From Caprella mutica (taxonomy: Eukaryota > Arthropoda > Malacostraca > Amphipoda > Caprellidae): 64,000 bases of DNA. The notes under the pieces were generated by a model that saw only the letters and a list, made by a program, of their open reading frames with translations, searched no databases and was not told where the DNA came from. Of this stretch, positions 34,327-48,512 are shown piece by piece; the first letter of the stretch is position 1, and the number at the start of each line of letters is the position of its first letter. The position numbers and the translations under genes were made by a program. The stretch spans positions 124,001-188,000 of the forward strand of contig CANNZV010001029.1 in NCBI GenBank assembly GCA_947561585.1. The letters run 5' to 3'.

Positions 34327-37300
34327 ACCTGTACAATCCGCACCCCAATGATTTCACTCCTGTACAATCCACACCCCAATGATTCACTCCTGTACAATCC
34401 GCACCCCAATGATTTCACTCCTGTACAATCCACACCCCAATGATTTCACTCCTGTACAATCTGCACCCCAATGATTTCACTCCTGTACAATCCACACCCC
34501 AATGATTTCACTCCTGTACAATCCACATCCCAATGATTTCACTCCTGTACAATCTGCACCCCAATGATTTCACTCCTGTACAATCCACACCCCAATGATT
34601 TCACTCCTGTACAATCCGCACCCCAATGATTTCACTCCTGTACAATCCACACCCCAATGATTTCACTCCTGTACAATCCGCACCCCAATGATTTCACTCC
34701 TGTACAATCCACACCCCAATGATTTCACTCCTGTACAATCCACACCCCAATGATTTCACTCCTGTACAATCCGCACCCCAATGATTTCACTCCTGTACAA
34801 TCCACACCCCAATGATTCACTCCTGTACAATCCGCACCCCAATGATTTCACTCCTGTACAATCCACACCCCAATGATTTCACTCCTGTACAATCCGCACC
34901 CCAATGATTTCACTCCTGTACAATCCACACCCCAATGATTCACTCCTGTACAATCCGCACCCCAATGATTTCACTCCTGTACAATCCACACCCCAATGAT
35001 TTCACTCCTGTACAATCCGCACCCCAATGATTTCACTCCTATACAATCCACACCCCAATGATTTCACTCCTGTACAATCCGCACCCCAATGATTTCACTC
35101 CTGTACAATCCACACCCCAATGATTTCACTCCTGTACAATCCGCACCCCAATGATTTCACTCCTGTACAATCCACACCCCAACGATTTCACTCCTGTACA
35201 ATCCGCACCCCAATGATTTCACTCCAGTACAATCCACACCCCAATGATTTCACCCCTGTACAATCCACACCCCAATGATTTCACTCCTGTACAATCCACA
35301 CCCCAATGATTTCACTCCTGTACAATCCACACCCCAATGATTTCACTCCTGTACAATCCGCACCCCAATGATTTCACTCCTGTACAATCCACACCCCAAT
35401 GATTTCACTCCTGTACAATCCGCACCCCAATGATTTCACTCCTGTACAATCCACACCCCAATGATTTCACTCCTGTACAATCCACACCCCAATGATTTCA
35501 CTCCTGTACAATCCGCACCCCAATGATTTCACTCCTGTACAATCCACATCCCAATGATTTCACTCCTGTACAATCTGCACCCCAATGATTTCACTCCTGT
35601 ACAATCTGCACCCCAATGATTTCACTCCTGTACAATCCGCACCCCAATGATTTCACTCCTGTACAATCCACACCCCAATGATTCACTCCTGTACAATCCG
35701 CACCCCAATGATTTCACTCCTGTACAATCCACACCCCAATGATTTCACTCCTGTACAATCCACACCCCAATGATTTCACTCCTGTACAATCCACACCCCA
35801 ATGATTTCACTCCTGTACAATCCACACCCCAATGATTTCACTCCTGTACAATCTGCACCCCAATGATTTCACTCCTGTACAATCCACACCCCAATGATTT
35901 CACTCCTGTACAATCCACATCCCAATGATTTCACTCCTGTACAATCTGCACCCCAATGATTTCACTCCTGTACAATCTGCACCCCAATGATTTCACTCCT
36001 GTACAATCCGCACCCCAATGATTTCACTCCTGTACAATCCACACCCCAATGATTCACTCCTGTACAATCCGCACCCCAATGATTTCACTCCTGTACAATC
36101 CACACCCCAATGATTTCACTCCTGTACAATCCGCACCCCAATGATTTCACTCCTGTCAATCCACACCCCAATGATTCACTCCTGTACAATCCGCACCCCA
36201 ATGATTTCACTCCTGTACAATCCACACCCCAATGATTTCACTCCTGTACAATCTGCACCCCAATGATTTCACTCCTGTACAATCCACACCCCAATGATTT
36301 CACTCCTGTACAATCCACATCCCAATGATTTCACTCCTGTACAATCTGCACCCCAATGATTTCACTCCTGTACAATCTGCACCCCAATGATTTCACTCCT
36401 GTACAATCCGCACCCCAATGATTTCACTCCTGTACAATCCACACCCCAATGATTCACTCCTGTACAATCCGCACCCCAATGATTTCACTCCTGTACAATC
36501 CACACCCCAATGATTTCACTCCTGTACAATCCGCACCCCAATGATTTCACTCCTGTACAATCCACACCCCAATGATTCACTCCTGTACAATCCGCACCCC
36601 AATGATTTCACTCCTGTACAATCCACACCCCAATGATTTCACTCCTGTACAATCCGCACCCCAATGATTTCACTCCTATACAATCCACACCCCAATGATT
36701 TCACTCCTGTACAATCCGCACCCCAATGATTTCACTCCTGTACAATCCACACCCCAATGATTTCACTCCTGTACAATCCGCACCCCAATGATTTCACTCC
36801 TGTACAATCCACACCCCAATGATTTCACTCCTGTACAATCCGCACCCCAATGATTTCACTCCTGTACAATCCACACCCCAATGATTTCACTCCTGTACAA
36901 TCCACACCCCAATGATTTCACTCCTGTACAATCCACACCCCAATGATTTCACTCCTGTACAATCCACACCCCAATGATTTCACTCCTGTACAATCCGCAC
37001 CCCAATGATTTCACTCCTGTACAATCCACACCCCAATGATTTCACTCCTGTACAATCCGCACCCCAATGATTTCACTCCTGTACAATCCACACCCCAATG
37101 ATTTCACTCCTGTACAATCCACACCCCAATGATTTCACTCCTGTACAATCCGCACCCCAATGATTTCACTCCTGTACAATCCACATCCCAATGATTTCAC
37201 TCCTGTACAATCTGCACCCCAATGATTTCACTCCTGTACAATCTGCACCCCAATGATTTCACTCCTGTACAATCCGCACCCCAATGATTTCACTCCTGTA

Positions 37301-40300
37301 CAATCCACACCCCAATGATTTCACTCCTGTACAATCTGCACCCCAATGATTTCACTCCTGTACAATCCACACCCCAATGATTTCACTCCTGTACAATCCA
37401 CATCCCAATGATTTCACTCCTGTACAATCTGCACCCCAATGATTTCACTCCTGTACAATCCACACCCCAATGATTTCACTCCTGTACAATCCGCACCCCA
37501 ATGATTTCACTCCTGTACAATCCACACCCCAATGATTCACTCCTGTACAATCCGCACCCCAATGATTTCACTCCTGTACAATCCACACCCCAATGATTTC
37601 ACTCCTGTACAATCCGCACCCCAATGATTTCACTCCTGTACAATCCACACCCCAATGATTCACTCCTGTACAATCCGCACCCCAATGATTTCACTCTTGT
37701 ACAATCCACACCCCAATGATTTCACTCCTGTACAATCCGCACCCCAATGATTTCACTCCTATACAATCCACACCCCAATGATTTCACTCCTGTACAATCC
37801 GCACCCCAATGATTTCACTCCTGTACAATCCACACCCCAATGATTTCACTCCTGTACAATCCGCACCCCAATGATTTCACTCCTGTACAATCCACACCCC
37901 AACGATTTCACTCCTGTACAATCCGCACCCCAATGATTTCACTCCTGTACAATCCACACCCCAATGATTTCACTCCTGTACAATCCACACCCCAATGATT
38001 TCACTCCTGTACAATCCACACCCCAATGATTTCACTCCTGTACAATCCACACCCCAATGATTTCACTCCTGTACAATCCGCACCCCAATGATTTCACTCC
38101 TGTACAATCCACACCCCAATGATTTCACTCCTGTACAATCCGCACCCCAATGATTTCACTCCTGTACAATCCACACCCCAATGATTTCACTCCTGTACAA
38201 TCCACACCCCAATGATTTCACTCCTGTACAATCCGCACCCCAATGATTTCACTCCTGTACAATCCACATCCCAATGATTTCACTCCTGTACAATCTGCAC
38301 CCCAATGATTTCACTCCTGTACAATCTGCACCCCAATGATTTCACTCCTGTACAATCCGTACCCCAATGATTTCACTCCTGTACAATCCACACCCCAATG
38401 ATTCACTCCTGTACAATCCGCACCCCAATGATTTCACTCCTGTACAATCCACACCCCAATGATTTCACTCCTGTACAATCCACACCCCAATGATTTCACT
38501 CCTGTACAATCCACACCCCAATGATTTCACTCCTGTACAATCCACACCCCAATGATTTCACTCCTGTACAATCTGCACCCCAATGATTTCACTCCTGTAC
38601 AATCCACACCCCAATGATTTCACTCCTGTACAATCCACATCCCAATGATTTCACTCCTGTACAATCTGCACCCCAATGATTTCACTCCTGTACAATCTGC
38701 ACCCCAATGATTTCACTCCTGTACAATCCGCACCCCAATGATTTCACTCCTGTACAATCCACACCCCAATGATTCACTCCTGTACAATCCGCACCCCAAT
38801 GATTTCACTCCTGTACAATCCACACCCCAATGATTTCACTCCTGTACAATCCGCACCCCAATGATTTCACTCCTGTCAATCCACACCCCAATGATTCACT
38901 CCTGTACAATCCGCACCCCAATGATTTCACTCCTGTACAATCCACACCCCAATGATTTCACTCCTGTACAATCTGCACCCCAATGATTTCACTCCTGTAC
39001 AATCCACACCCCAATGATTTCACTCCTGTACAATCCACATCCCAATGATTTCACTCCTGTACAATCTGCACCCCAATGATTTCACTCCTGTACAATCTGC
39101 ACCCCAATGATTTCACTCCTGTACAATCCGCACCCCAATGATTTCACTCCTGTACAATCCACACCCCAATGATTCACTCCTGTACAATCCGCACCCCAAT
39201 GATTTCACTCCTGTACAATCCACACCCCAATGATTTCACTCCTGTACAATCCACACCCCAATGATTTCACTCCTGTACAATCCACACCCCAATAATTTCA
39301 CTCCTGTACAATCCACACCCCAATGATTTCACTCCTGTACAATCCGCACCCCAATGATTTCACTCCTGTACAATCCACACCCCAATGATTTCACTCCTGT
39401 ACAATCCGCACCCCAATGATTTCACTCCTGTACAATCCACACCCCAATGATTTCACTCCTGTACAATCCACACCCCAATGATTTCACTCCTGTACAATCC
39501 GCACCCCAATGATTTCACTCCTGTACAATCCACATCCCAATGATTTCACTCCTGTACAATCTGCACCCCAATGATTTCACTCCTGTACAATCTGCACCCC
39601 AATGATTTCACTCCTGTACAATCCGCACCCCAATGATTTCACTCCTGTACAATCCACACCCCAATGATTTCACTCCTGTACAATCTGCACCCCAATGATT
39701 TCACTCCTGTACAATCCACACCCCAATGATTTCACTCCTGTACAATCCACATCCCAATGATTTCACTCCTGTACAATCTGCACCCCAATGATTTCACTCC
39801 TGTACAATCCACACCCCAATGATTTCACTCCTGTACAATCCGCACCCCAATGATTTCACTCCTGTACAATCCACACCCCAATGATTCACTCCTGTACAAT
39901 CCGCACCCCAATGATTTCACTCCTGTACAATCCACACCCCAATGATTTCACTCCTGTACAATCCGCACCCCAATGATTTCACTCCTGTACAATCCACACC
40001 CCAATGATTCACTCCTGTACAATCCGCACCCCAATGATTTCACTCTTGTACAATCCACACCCCAATGATTTCACTCCTGTACAATCCGCACCCCAATGAT
40101 TTCACTCTTATACAATCCACACCCCAATGATTTCACTCCTGTACAATCCGCACCCCAATGATTTCACTCCTGTACAATCCACACCCCAATGATTTCACTC
40201 CTGTACAATCCGCACCCCAATGATTTCACTCCTGTACAATCCACACCCCAACGATTTCACTCCTGTACAATCCGCACCCCAATGATTTCACTCCTGTACA

Positions 40301-43300
40301 ATCCACACCCCAATGATTTCACTCCTGTACAATCCACACCCCAATGATTTCACTCCTGTACAATCCACACCCCAATGATTTCACTCCTGTACAATCCACA
40401 CCCCAATGATTTCACTCCTGTACAATCCGCACCCCAATGATTTCACTCCTGTACAATCCACACCCCAATGATTTCACTCCTGTACAATCCGCACCCCAAT
40501 GATTTCACTCCTGTACAATCCACACCCCAATGATTTCACTCCTGTACAATCCACACCCCAATGATTTCACTCCTGTACAATCCGCACCCCAATGATTTCA
40601 CTCCTGTACAATCCACATCCCAATGATTTCACTCCTGTACAATCTGCACCCCAATGATTTCACTCCTGTACAATCTGCACCCCAATGATTTCACTCCTGT
40701 ACAATCCGCACCCCAATGATTTCACTCCTGTACAATCCACACCCCAATGATTCACTCCTGTACAATCCGCACCCCAATGATTTCACTCCTGTACAATCCA
40801 CACCCCAATGATTTCACTCCTGTACAATCCACACCCCAATGATTTCACTCCTGTACAATCCACACCCCAATGATTTCACTCCTGTACAATCCACACCCCA
40901 ATGATTTCACTCCTGTACAATCTGCACCCCAATGATTTCACTCCTGTACAATCCACACCCCAATGATTTCACTCCTGTACAATCCACATCCCAATGATTT
41001 CACTCCTGTACAATCTGCACCCCAATGATTTCACTCCTGTACAATCTGCACCCCAATGATTTCACTCCTGTACAATCCGCACCCCAATGATTTCACTCCT
41101 GTACAATCCACACCCCAATGATTCACTCCTGTACAATCCGCACCCCAATGATTTCACTCCTGTACAATCCACACCCCAATGATTTCACTCCTGTACAATC
41201 CGCACCCCAATGATTTCACTCCTGTCAATCCACACCCCAATGATTCACTCCTGTACAATCCGCACCCCAATGATTTCACTCCTGTACAATCCACACCCCA
41301 ATGATTTCACTCCTGTACAATCTGCACCCCAATGATTTCACTCCTGTACAATCCACACCCCAATGATTTCACTCCTGTACAATCCACATCCCAATGATTT
41401 CACTCCTGTACAATCTGCACCCCAATGATTTCACTCCTGTACAATCTGCACCCCAATGATTTCACTCCTGTACAATCCGCACCCCAATGATTTCACTCCT
41501 GTACAATCCACACCCCAATGATTCACTCCTGTACAATCCGCACCCCAATGATTTCACTCCTGTACAATCCACACCCCAATGATTTCACTCCTGTACAATC
41601 CGCACCCCAATGATTTCACTCCTGTACAATCCACACCCCAATGATTCACTCCTGTACAATCCGCACCCCAATGATTTCACTCCTGTACAATCCACACCCC
41701 AATGATTTCACTCCTGTACAATCCGCACCCCAATGATTTCACTCCTATACAATCCACACCCCAATGATTTCACTCCTGTACAATCCGCACCCCAATGATT
41801 TCACTCCTGTACAATCCACACCCCAATGATTTCACTCCTGTACAATCCGCACCCCAATGATTTCACTCCTGTACAATCCACACCCCAATGATTTCACTCC
41901 TGTACAATCCGCACCCCAATGATTTCACTCCTGTACAATCCACACCCCAATGATTTCACTCCTGTACAATCCACACCCCAATGATTTCACTCCTGTACAA
42001 TCCACACCCCAATGATTTCACTCCTGTACAATCCACACCCCAATGATTTCACTCCTGTACAATCCGCACCCCAATGATTTCACTCCTGTACAATCCACAC
42101 CCCAATGATTTCACTCCTGTACAATCCGCACCCCAATGATTTCACTCCTGTACAATCCACACCCCAATGATTTCACTCCTGTACAATCCACACCCCAATG
42201 ATTTCACTCCTGTACAATCCGCACCCCAATGATTTCACTCCTGTACAATCCACATCCCAATGATTTCACTCCTGTACAATCTGCACCCCAATGATTTCAC
42301 TCCTGTACAATCTGCACCCCAATGATTTCACTCCTGTACAATCCGCACCCCAATGATTTCACTCCTGTACAATCCACACCCCAATGATTCACTCCTGTAC
42401 AATCCGCACCCCAATGATTTCACTCCTGTACAATCCACACCCCAATGATTTCACTCCTGTACAATCCACACCCCAATGATTTCACTCCTGTACAATCCAC
42501 ACCCCAATGATTTCACTCCTGTACAATCCACACCCCAATGATTTCACTCCTGTACAATCTGCACCCCAATGATTTCACTCCTGTACAATCCACACCCCAA
42601 TGATTTCACTCCTGTACAATCCACATCCCAATGATTTCACTCCTGTACAATCTGCACCCCAATGATTTCACTCCTGTACAATCTGCACCCCAATGATTTC
42701 ACTCCTGTACAATCCGCACCCCAATGATTTCACTCCTGTACAATCCACACCCCAATGATTCACTCCTGTACAATCCGCACCCCAATGATTTCACTCCTGT
42801 ACAATCCACACCCCAATGATTTCACTCCTGTACAATCCGCACCCCAATGATTTCACTCCTGTACAATCCACACCCCAATGATTCACTCCTGTACAATCCG
42901 CACCCCAATGATTTCACTCCTGTACAATCCACACCCCAATGATTTCACTCCTGTACAATCCGCACCCCAATGATTTCACTCCTATACAATCCACACCCCA
43001 ATGATTTCACTCCTGTACAATCCGCACCCCAATGATTTCACTCCTGTACAATCCACACCCCAATGATTTCACTCCTGTACAATCCGCACCCCAATGATTT
43101 CACTCCTGTACAATCCGCACCCCAATGATTTCACTCCTATACAATCCACACCCCAATGATTTCACTCCTGTACAATCCGCACCCCAATGATTTCACTCCT
43201 GTACAATCCACACCCCAATGATTTCACTCCTGTACAATCCGCACCCCAATGATTTCACTCCTGTACAATCCACACCCCAATGATTTCACTCCTGTACAAT

Positions 43301-43842
43301 CCGCACCCCAATGATTTCACTCCTGTACAATCCACACCCCAATGATTTCACTCCTGTACAATCCACACCCCAATGATTTCACTCCTGTACAATCCACACC
43401 CCAATGATTTCACTCCTGTACAATCCGCACCCCAATGATTTCACTCCTGTACAATCCACACCCCAATGATTTCACTCCTGTACAATCCACACCCCAATGA
43501 TTTCACTCCTGTACAATCCGCACCCCAATGATTTCACTCCTGTACAATCCACACCCCAATGATTTCACTCCTGTACAATCCACACCCCAATGATTTCACT
43601 CCTGTACAATCCACACCCCAATGATTCACTCCTGTACAATCCACACCCTAATGATTTCACTCCTGTACAATCCACACCCCAATGATTTCACTCCTGTACA
43701 ATCCACACCCCAATGATTCACTCCTGTACAATCCACACCCCAATGATTTCACTCCTGTACAATCCACACCCCAATGATTTCACTCCTGTACAATCCACAC
43801 CCCAATGATTTCACTCCTGTACAATCTGCACCCCAATGATTG
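34327..43842. repeat. 31-bp satellite, about 305 units with higher-order structure
   Basis: The unit is TGTACAATCCACACCCCAAT then GATTTCACTCC. A recurrent 30-bp form has GATTCACTCC. Position 11-13 types are CAC, CGC, TGC and CAC with CATCCC; CGC and CAC types alternate over long stretches as 61/62-bp dimers. Rare variants fall at constant offsets. AACGATTTC is at 35181, 37901 and 40250; TCCTGTCAATC is at 36151, 38871 and 41220; CTATAC or TTATAC is near 35038, 37758 and 40107. All give steps of 2,720 then 2,349 bp. So the array contains three copies of a higher-order segment of 2.3-2.7 kb. No frame is open; no function is evident. Confidence 0.98.
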
Positions 43843-43866
43843 GTCTTGGGTGTGGATTGTACAGGT
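43841..43866 (-). repeat. Inverted satellite unit at the array boundary
   Basis: Immediately after the last direct unit the sequence TTGGGTGTGGATTGTACAGG is the reverse complement of CCTGTACAATCCACACCCAA. With the last direct unit (about 43818-43838) it forms a stem of about 20 bp around a loop of about 9 bases. Confidence 0.85.
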
Positions 43867-44623
43867 GATTCTTTTTAATAATAGGTATCACCATAATATT
43901 AATATAACCATTAAATGTATTTCTTCACAGCAAACTTTCTTATTTTCGATTCTATTTTGAAAACATTTGAAATTACCGGAGAATGGACCTCAAACCTACT
44001 TAAAATTCTCATTAAATTCCATGTTTTTACACTGAGGAGAAATGAACCGATAGGGGAAAAACGGGGAAAATTGGGGAAAATAGTTACTGTGATGGGAAAT
44101 GGGGAAAGTAGACATGGGTTCGAAGATCAGAAAAGGTTCGAAGATATAAGAATTCATATTTTAAAATGGTAAAGCCCTTCACAAGATTGTATCCTATTAA
44201 TTTTTTTAATTTTGAAGAGACAGATCAGAGCAAATCTGATGTCAGACCTGCACCAATTACACACTACTACTTTGGAAGAGGGGGAAAATTCCGGTAAAAT
44301 AATAAAAACTACGGATATACCTTGACAGCAGTAATTAGTGCCAAATGAAAGACAATTAAATAAATAAATAAATATTAAATAAATATAAAATATTGACCAT
44401 TCAATACTTCTTCTACTGGGTACAAGAAATGTTGAATAATTCGTATATTTTTATTAAAAGATATGCTTTTATTATCTCAATCTATTTATATAATGTACAA
44501 GTATTTTAATTAATTTGGTGTGATGTACCTTTCCAAATTACAGAGAAATAAACATTATAAAGTGTAAATGTGAAGAGAAAACATTGAAATAATATTGACA
44601 TTAATGAACTAACATTAGCCTAG
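43867..44623. other. Unique sequence, no gene recognised
   Basis: An 85-codon plus frame (43915-44172) has GGGGAAAA repeats near 44055-44105 in its second half and no recognisable domain. Confidence 0.35.
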
Positions 44624-44925
44624 ACCATATTACCGAACACTACCCTATTACCGAACACTACCCTATTTCCGAACACTACCCTATTACCGAACACTACCCT
44701 ATTACCGAACACTACCCTATTTCCGAACACTACCCTATTACCGAACACTACCCTATTACCGAACACTACCCAATTACCAAACACTACCAATTACCAAACA
44801 CTACCAATTACCAAACACTACCCTACTACCGAACACTACCAAATACCAAACACTACCCTACTACCGAACACTACCAATTACCAAACACTACCCTACTACC
44901 GAACACTACCTTACTACCGAACACA
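44624..44925. repeat. 18-bp minisatellite, about 16 units
   Basis: The unit is ATTACCGAACACTACCCT, with TTTCCG, ACCAAA and ACTACC variants. Some units are shortened to 14-15 bp where CCT is lost (44785-44820). Confidence 0.93.
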
Positions 44926-46318
44926 ATTAGAAGTTAAATGCTGACAATATAACATTATTTTCTATTTTTTTGTCCATAAATTTAAGTTATAAATAACATT
45001 TTTTGATATATTTAAAAATGATTGTATGTCTACGGAGATTACTAATAATATTTCAGTTACTTTTCACGTTTCACTCCTCTGCGACACCGTTGTCAGAAAT
45101 AAATAGGATGTGTTTTCGGAAAGTGTCTATTCTAACAGATATTCATATATCATGTTCAACTTCAACCACTTATTTCATTGGCTAAGGTTTCATGACTGTA
45201 GCTACAAAATAGATGCTGAGAGAGGCTAATTAATCATAACGATATAACATAAATGTCATAATTAAAAAAAAAAATTTAGTAAAGATATAATAATTTCTAA
45301 TTAAAAAAAAATTAGAGGCCTAATTAAAGTCTCATGAAATGTTCCACCTATGGTGTTTAGAGGCTAACAATAATGAGAGTGTTTTAAAATGCCTCTCCTG
45401 AAAAGTAGCTATTTTTTAGTTATGACAACGTTGTCGCTAACGAAATATATTAGCTTATATTAATATTATTTATTTAATTACCAAATATCAAACTGATAAA
45501 AGCAATGACTCTATTCTCTCATTCCAAACCTCAATACCTTTATTCATAATAAAGTATATGTAAAGGTATTCAGTCTATTCATTATTCATGGCAATATTGC
45601 ACTATAGTAATGATTATCGAGTGAATGAGTGATGAGCCACATACTTGACTGGCCTGTACACTAGTGCAGTGAGAGAATATTGCATGGGTAGTGGTATACT
45701 ATTGGTGGTATAGTGTCGGTATTGTTGTGGTATAGTGGTGGTATTGTTATCAATACTTCGCAAGCAACCATGCCACATTGTGCCAACATTGGTACTAGAT
45801 GCATTAGGTGGGCAAGAGATGGCAGACTGAAAAGTTGCCTAGAAATTACATGGGGATAATGTGGTTTTCCATTCTCATGGAATGTTACCTTGGGAGAAGG
45901 TTGGTTCAATGTGGCGAATCCATCCCATTGAATTGTCATATTGGCACAACCTAATTACTATATAACGTATCAACATTAAATGGCTGAAACTTGAATACCA
46001 TATTGGAAAGACAATTTCCTGGAGTAGGAGGGAATTAATGATTCACAAAGAATAAAATATGTTCAAATTGATATAAACCCATTAATCGTTATTAAACTAT
46101 CTGTCAATAATGATCTTGGGCCAAGATGGTTTCGACGTAACAGCCCATGCTGTCACCATGTTGGCCCATTTTGTCAAAAAAAACACACTGTACCAATATG
46201 ATTTGTCAATATTTATAGTGCCCACATATGGGCCCCATTAACTTGTGTCGATTGGGTTGAAATAACGGTTTTATTATAATACATTCCTAACATCAATTAA
46301 TTCAACACTAACTTCGAA
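44926..46318. other. AT-rich unique sequence with a small GT-rich patch
   Basis: GGTGGTATAGTG/GGTATTGTTG words repeat four to five times at 45688-45752. The 92-codon minus frame at 45661-45939 starts in this patch, lacks any domain I recognise and is probably chance. Confidence 0.35.
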
Positions 46319-47733
46319 TGCATCAATTCACCAATCGCATCAATTCACCAAAAGCATCAATTCACCAAACGCACCAATTCACCAAACGCACCAATTCACC
46401 AAAAGCATCAATTCACCAATCGCATCAATTCACCAAACACATCAATTCACCAATCGCATCAATTCACCAATCGCATCAATTCACCCAACACATCAATTCA
46501 CCAAACGCATCAATTCACCAAAAGCTTCAATTCACCAATCGCATCAATTCACCAAATGCATCAATTCACCAAACGCACCAATTCACCAAATGCATCAATT
46601 CACCAAACGCATCAATTCACCAATCGCATCAATTCACCAATCGCATCAATTCACCAAAAGCATCAATTCACCAAACGCACCAATTCACCAAATGCATCAA
46701 TTCACCAAATGCATCAATTCACCAAACGCATCAATTCACCAAATGCATCAATTCACCAAATGCATCAATTCACCAAATGCATCAATTCACCAATCGCATC
46801 AATTCACCAATCGCATCAATTCACCCAACACATCAATTCACCAAACGCATCAATTCACCAAAAGCTTCAATTCACCAATCGCATCAATTCACCAAATGCA
46901 TCAATTCACCAAACGCACCAATTCACCAAATGCATCAATTCACCAAATGCATCAATTCACCAAACGCATCAATTCACCAAACGCATCAATTCACCAAACG
47001 CATCAATTCACCAAATGCATCAATTCACCAAACGCACCAATTCACCAAATGCATCAATTCACCAAATGCATCAATTCACCAAACGCATCAATTCACCAAT
47101 CGCATCAATTCACCAAACGCATCAATTCACCAAACGCATCAATTCACCAAATGCATCAATTCACCAAATGCTTCAATTCACCAAACGCATCAATTCACCA
47201 AATGCTTCAATTCACCAAACGCATCAATTCACCAAATGCATCAATTCACCAAATGCATCAATTCACCAAACGCATCAATTCACCAAATGCATCAATTCAC
47301 CAAATGCATCAATTCACCAAACGCATCAATTCACCAAATGCATCAATTCACCAAATGCATCAATTCACCAAATGCATCAATTCACCAAATGCATCAATTC
47401 ACCAAACGCATCAATTCACCAAATGCATCAATTCACCAAATGCATCAATTCACCAAATGCATCAATTCACCAAATGCATCAATTCACCAAACGCATCAAT
47501 TCACCAAATGCATCAATTCACCAAACGCATCAATTCACCAAACGCATCAATTCACCAAACGCATCAATTCACCAAACGCATCAATTCACCAAACGCATCA
47601 ATTCACCAAATGCATCAATTCACCAAACGCATCAATTCACCAAACACGCATCAATTCACCAAATGCATCAATTCACCAAATGCATCAATTCACCAAATGC
47701 ATCAATTCACCAAATGCATCAATTCACCAAACT
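46319..47733. repeat. 17-bp minisatellite, about 83 units
   Basis: The unit is ATCAATTCACCAAATGC, with ACGC, TCGC and AAGC variants. CACCCAACAC at 46481 recurs at 46821 with the same neighbours, a 340-bp (20-unit) block duplication. Because 17 is not a multiple of three and the unit lacks plus-strand stops, all three plus frames read the same 17-residue repeat, giving overlapping false frames of 394-498 codons. Confidence 0.97.
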
Positions 47734-48087
47734 GTTTGCCATCACATTTCAATTTGTCTGATGAACAAAACTGATGGAACGAATCCATTGCCAGCTTTCG
47801 AATCTCTTCGTTAATAACGCAATCGAATTCTCGTGTACTTGAGCTCCGCAATTCCCAGTTTTAATTATCGGTGTGACGAATTGGCAATGACTGAAAAAAA
47901 AGACGACAAATTGATTTAGTAATACTCTCCGTAAATGAAATATTTGATTATTAAGGTAAGTTTACAGTAGTCGGTAAATGGTGATGACGAATCTACCCAC
48001 TTTCCGGTTACTGTGAGCCAAAGTAAGTGTTCGAGTGCCGGTAATATTTCTATATGCTAACAAGAATACCTTCTGTCCTTCACACTA
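47734..48087. other. Unique sequence, no gene recognised
   Basis: Less AT-rich than average; nothing recognised. Confidence 0.35.
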
Positions 48088-48290
48088 ACCTAGATAGATG
48101 ATGGGTACTCGTAGAGTGCATACCTGCGCCACCGATTATAAATGACCTGGACCATCTAATAATCCTAGAGTTATAAATGACCTTGACCTTTAACCAGTAC
48201 GCTCCTAAAATCTAATTAAATAGTTCCTGGATATTGACCTATCGTCTCGTCAAATTTCAGACAATTTGGTTGAATACTTTTTGAGTTATA
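48088..48290 (+). repeat. Family A modular element, copy A5 (one module, 3' truncated)
   Basis: Head GGGTACTCGTAGAGTGCATA, a short link, then a single type-B module (TTGACCTTTAACC to CAATTTGGTTGAATACTTTT and TGAGTTATAAAT). The ATAA tract and 3' hairpin are missing. A family E copy begins about 27 bp later. Confidence 0.78.
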
Positions 48291-48316
48291 AATTAATAGG
48301 TTTATCCATAATTGGA

Positions 48317-48512
48317 CACCAAATTATTCTGATATCAGTTCAATAATAGGTTCAATAACAAAATTATGTATTATTTTATCAAGTTGAAAATATTGGAGTA
48401 AAAGCGGAGTCAGGGATAATAATTATTACATAAATTGAACTACCATCAGTGAACATGAAATTGAAACACGTACTAAAAATGCCATCATTTTTTACGGCAC
48501 GCGCACTCTACC
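48317..48512 (+). repeat. Family E dispersed repeat, copy 2
   Basis: Matches 2338-2510 in the same orientation, with an additional insertion of about 25 bp near 48460-48490. It follows a family A copy here but not at 2338, so the two are separate units. Confidence 0.83.

Noticed and set aside
34327..43842. Centromere or telomere call for the 31-bp satellite
   Set aside because: No telomeric TTAGG-type repeat, no CENP-B-like box that I can support, and similar arrays lie all along the window. Position on the chromosome is unknown.
45661..45939. 92-codon minus frame
   Set aside because: Begins in a GT-rich simple repeat, no recognised domain.
46318..47814. Three overlapping plus frames of 394-498 codons
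   Set aside because: All three read the same 17-residue repeat because the 17-bp unit has no plus-strand stop in any phase.
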